This document shows, piece by piece, positions 62,031-64,000 of a stretch of DNA of 64,000 nucleotides. The notes beneath the pieces were generated by a model. It was not told the DNA's origin, did no database searches, and saw only the letters and a list, made by a program, of their open reading frames with translations. This DNA is from Ulota crispa (taxonomy: Eukaryota; Streptophyta; Bryopsida; Orthotrichales; Orthotrichaceae), in the NCBI GenBank assembly GCA_963920765.1, contig OY987243.1:36579060-36643059 (forward strand), in the 5' to 3' direction. The translations under genes and the position numbers were made by a program. Each line of letters opens with the position of its first letter. Position 1 is the first letter of the stretch.

Positions 62031-62190
62031 TAAGGTAGGAGGCTCATATTCCGCTTAGGCTCTAAAATCGTCCATCTTCTCAAATGTATTAAATGTGTGC
62101 ATGTTTTTTTTCATAGGTTTCAAAAATGTACAAACAAAGTACATTTGAAAAAGTAAATTATTTTAGAGCCTTATGGCCTTCTCACTTCAT
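62031..62190. mobile_element. Short TIR element, ~160 bp
   Basis: The left end is TAAGGTAGGAGGCTCATATT, followed by TTAGGCTCTAAAA. The right end is TTTTAGAGCCTTATGGCC then TTCTCACTTCA. The ends are imperfect inverted repeats. The outer ends resemble those of 55208-55450. Confidence 0.55.
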
Positions 62191-62699
62191 AATCTTATAA
62201 CTAATTACACTAAGCTTCAAAAAAATATGAAACAACTTGGGTTAGATGTGAATTCTTCTTGTCTTTCAAGGAAAATTTATGGAAAAATAGTTCAAGAAGT
62301 TTCACCTCCCCAAAATTCAGTTTCAGCCCTTAGATGGTCGATTTATGAGCATCCTACCTTAGATTGTAGAAGTAGACAAACTCCTAAATCTCTCTCAGGA
62401 TAACACTAGATTTGCCAAATTTTGGATGGAATCTATTACTTAAGCCATATGTTGTGAGTGAACATACACATAGATGATTCTATCCATTTTTCCCTTCCCT
62501 CCCTGCATTCCAGAGCAATGATCTCAAGTGCCATTTTCAGGTCTAGCTCAAGTGGCCAAAAAGATTCGCTAAATGTGCTGAAAGTCAATTCAGCTATGTG
62601 AAACTCACATTTTTTTGTAACCATTTAAAAAAATTATTATAGGTTTAGCTTGATTGAGCTATGCAGAAAGTGGCTGCCCGGAAGTACGGTGAGTGCTTG
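62191..62699. other. Intergenic DNA, nothing recognised
   Basis: AT-rich; no gene or repeat is supported. Confidence 0.4.
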
Positions 62700-63581
62700 T
62701 TAACCCCTAAAGCCCCAAAGTCCCCTCGGGGACTTTCGGGATTCTGGGTAGGTTTGTGTGACCTCAATTTTTTACACGATTTTTTGAAATTTTTTATGAG
62801 TGTGTAGGAATGTATAAGGTTTGTGGGATGCAAAAAATTATGTGATTATGTCATATGGTTCTCAAGTTATGGGTTTTTTTGTCAAAAGTAGTTTGTGGGG
62901 CAGTTTAGGTAAGAGAGAAAATATTGATTTTGAAAGGGGGGGAGCAAGGAGGGGTTGCCACATGTTGCTCTAGTGGTCCCCATTATTCCTTTTTTATTTC
63001 CAATTAGGAGGTCAGATTGGGCTTTGGGAGCTTCTAAATTTTAGAGTTTTTGAGGTTCTTAACTCCTTTTTTTTTGACATTTGAAGTACATGTTCATCTT
63101 CAAAAATGCCGTTTGGATTTTCCATATCTAAAAACGTGTGATGGGAAAATTCACTCAAAAATGTCATAGTGTATTTGCAAAACTTGTCACATAGTGACAT
63201 TGCAATATTTTTTAGAATGTGTTTTGTATCTTTGATTGCCTTGAAAATTGGTGTACAAAGGTCTAACTTGATTACCTATAAGAAAAAATTACAAGTTCAA
63301 GGTCCATAGTGCAAAAAAAAACCAGCACATGTCAGTCAAAGCCATTTGAAATTTCGGGCACAATGGAAAAAAAAAAAACATTTCCCTTCAAATGCTCATA
63401 ACTTTCAATCTGTACGGTCAAATGTCACAAAAAATTTACCACTCCTTCTACAAGTGCATTACAAGAGCCTATGGTTAGATTTTCAAGAACAGCATTTTGT
63501 TGAAATTTTTGGTGAATGCAGCAATAGGGGCAGTTTTGAGTGGTTTTTGGCAAAAAATGGCCTTTGTAGTTTAGGAGTTGA
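62700..63581. mobile_element. TTAA element H, ~882 bp
   Basis: The left end is TTAACCCCTAAAGCCCCAAAG and the right end is GGCCTTTGTAGTTTAGGAGTTGA, with the border mutated from TTAA to TTGA. The subterminal stem AAAGTCCCC/GGGGACTTT is perfect (62717-62736). The right border is less certain than the left. Confidence 0.65.
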
Positions 63582-63667
63582 GAGATGAGGCTTTTGTCAC
63601 CATTTCATTCTAGTGTGCTATGTTCAATATTGCAATTCAAATGCCATATCAATACACAATTTCAAAG

Positions 63668-64000
63668 TTAACCCCAAAAGGTCCAAGTGGCCCATCAAGG
63701 GCCAAGTGGGGTTTATGGCATGTACTTGCAGCTAAACTACTTTGTGTGATTTTTTGAAAATTTTATGGAAGAAGGGGAACTCAAAAATCTGCGTGACCAT
63801 CTAATTTTTTCTTCATTTAGACAATTTTTGAAGAAGTAAAAAATGAATTTATGGAAAATAGGGGAGGTTGGGTAGCCCAAAAACTTCCTCAAAAATTGTA
63901 TTTTTTTAAAATAAAAATATGAAATAAGTTCTTTAGACTTATATATACTTGGCGGCCTTTGAATCAATCAATTTTGATACATGAGATGAAAGTTATGAGA
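63668..64000. mobile_element. TTAA element I, left part (runs off the window)
   Basis: The left end is TTAACCCCAAAAGGTCCAAG with the subterminal stem TGGCCC/GGGCCA (63688-63704). The arm is homologous to element G (GTACTTGCAGCTAAACTACT, GTGATTTTTTGAAA). The element is expected to continue past 64000 as the second arm of a hairpin. Confidence 0.8.

Overview
The window looks like nuclear DNA of a land plant, or at least a streptophyte, with a repeat-rich, gene-poor genome. Three intron-containing genes give recognisable plant proteins after splicing: a uridine kinase-like/UPRT protein, the SAGA subunit SGF29, and an NTF2-like protein. A fourth, intronless gene encodes a secretory lectin-like membrane protein. 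The rest is mobile DNA and AT-rich spacer. I cannot name the species. The high transposon load would fit a fern, lycophyte, bryophyte or gymnosperm, but that is inference.

Regions. (1) 1-14.4 kb: a nest of related Ty1/Copia elements. Element 1 (minus, intact 1375-codon frame) sits inside element 2 (plus), which sits inside element 3 (minus). Element 4 (minus, 9138-14389) is complete, with a CAGGA target duplication, but its frame is broken. Their primer-binding site matches the anticodon arm of initiator tRNA-Met rather than its 3' end. (2) 14.4-21.6 kb: AT-rich DNA with a Ty3/gypsy chromodomain remnant, a head-to-head palindrome of old Copia 3' ends, a degenerate tandem repeat and a hairpin MITE. 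(3) 21.6-25.9 kb: the 14-exon UKL gene on minus. (4) 26-34 kb: spacer, a Helitron-like element, a small TIR element, a 1-kb foldback and the first TTAA elements. (5) 34.2-36.8 kb: a 2.6-kb array of an 8-bp repeat with block-wise variants. (6) 38.4-41.7 kb: SGF29 on plus, 9 exons including a 14-nt microexon. (7) 42.3-57.1 kb: a dense cluster of non-autonomous elements that begin CCC(C)TAAA, end in the complement and are flanked by TTAA; several are near-perfect long hairpins. (8) 57.5-61.5 kb: the lectin-like gene (plus) converging on the 8-exon NTF2-like gene (minus). (9) 62-64 kb: further TTAA elements.

The four host genes do not look like a pathway. UKL is pyrimidine salvage, SGF29 is chromatin reading, and the other two have no known role. 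The most unusual content is the TTAA element population. It behaves like piggyBac-type DNA transposons (TTAA target, CCC-start ends), one insertion lies inside the terminal repeat of another copy, and many copies carry a short hairpin just inside the left end whose sequence differs between copies. No transposase for them is present here.
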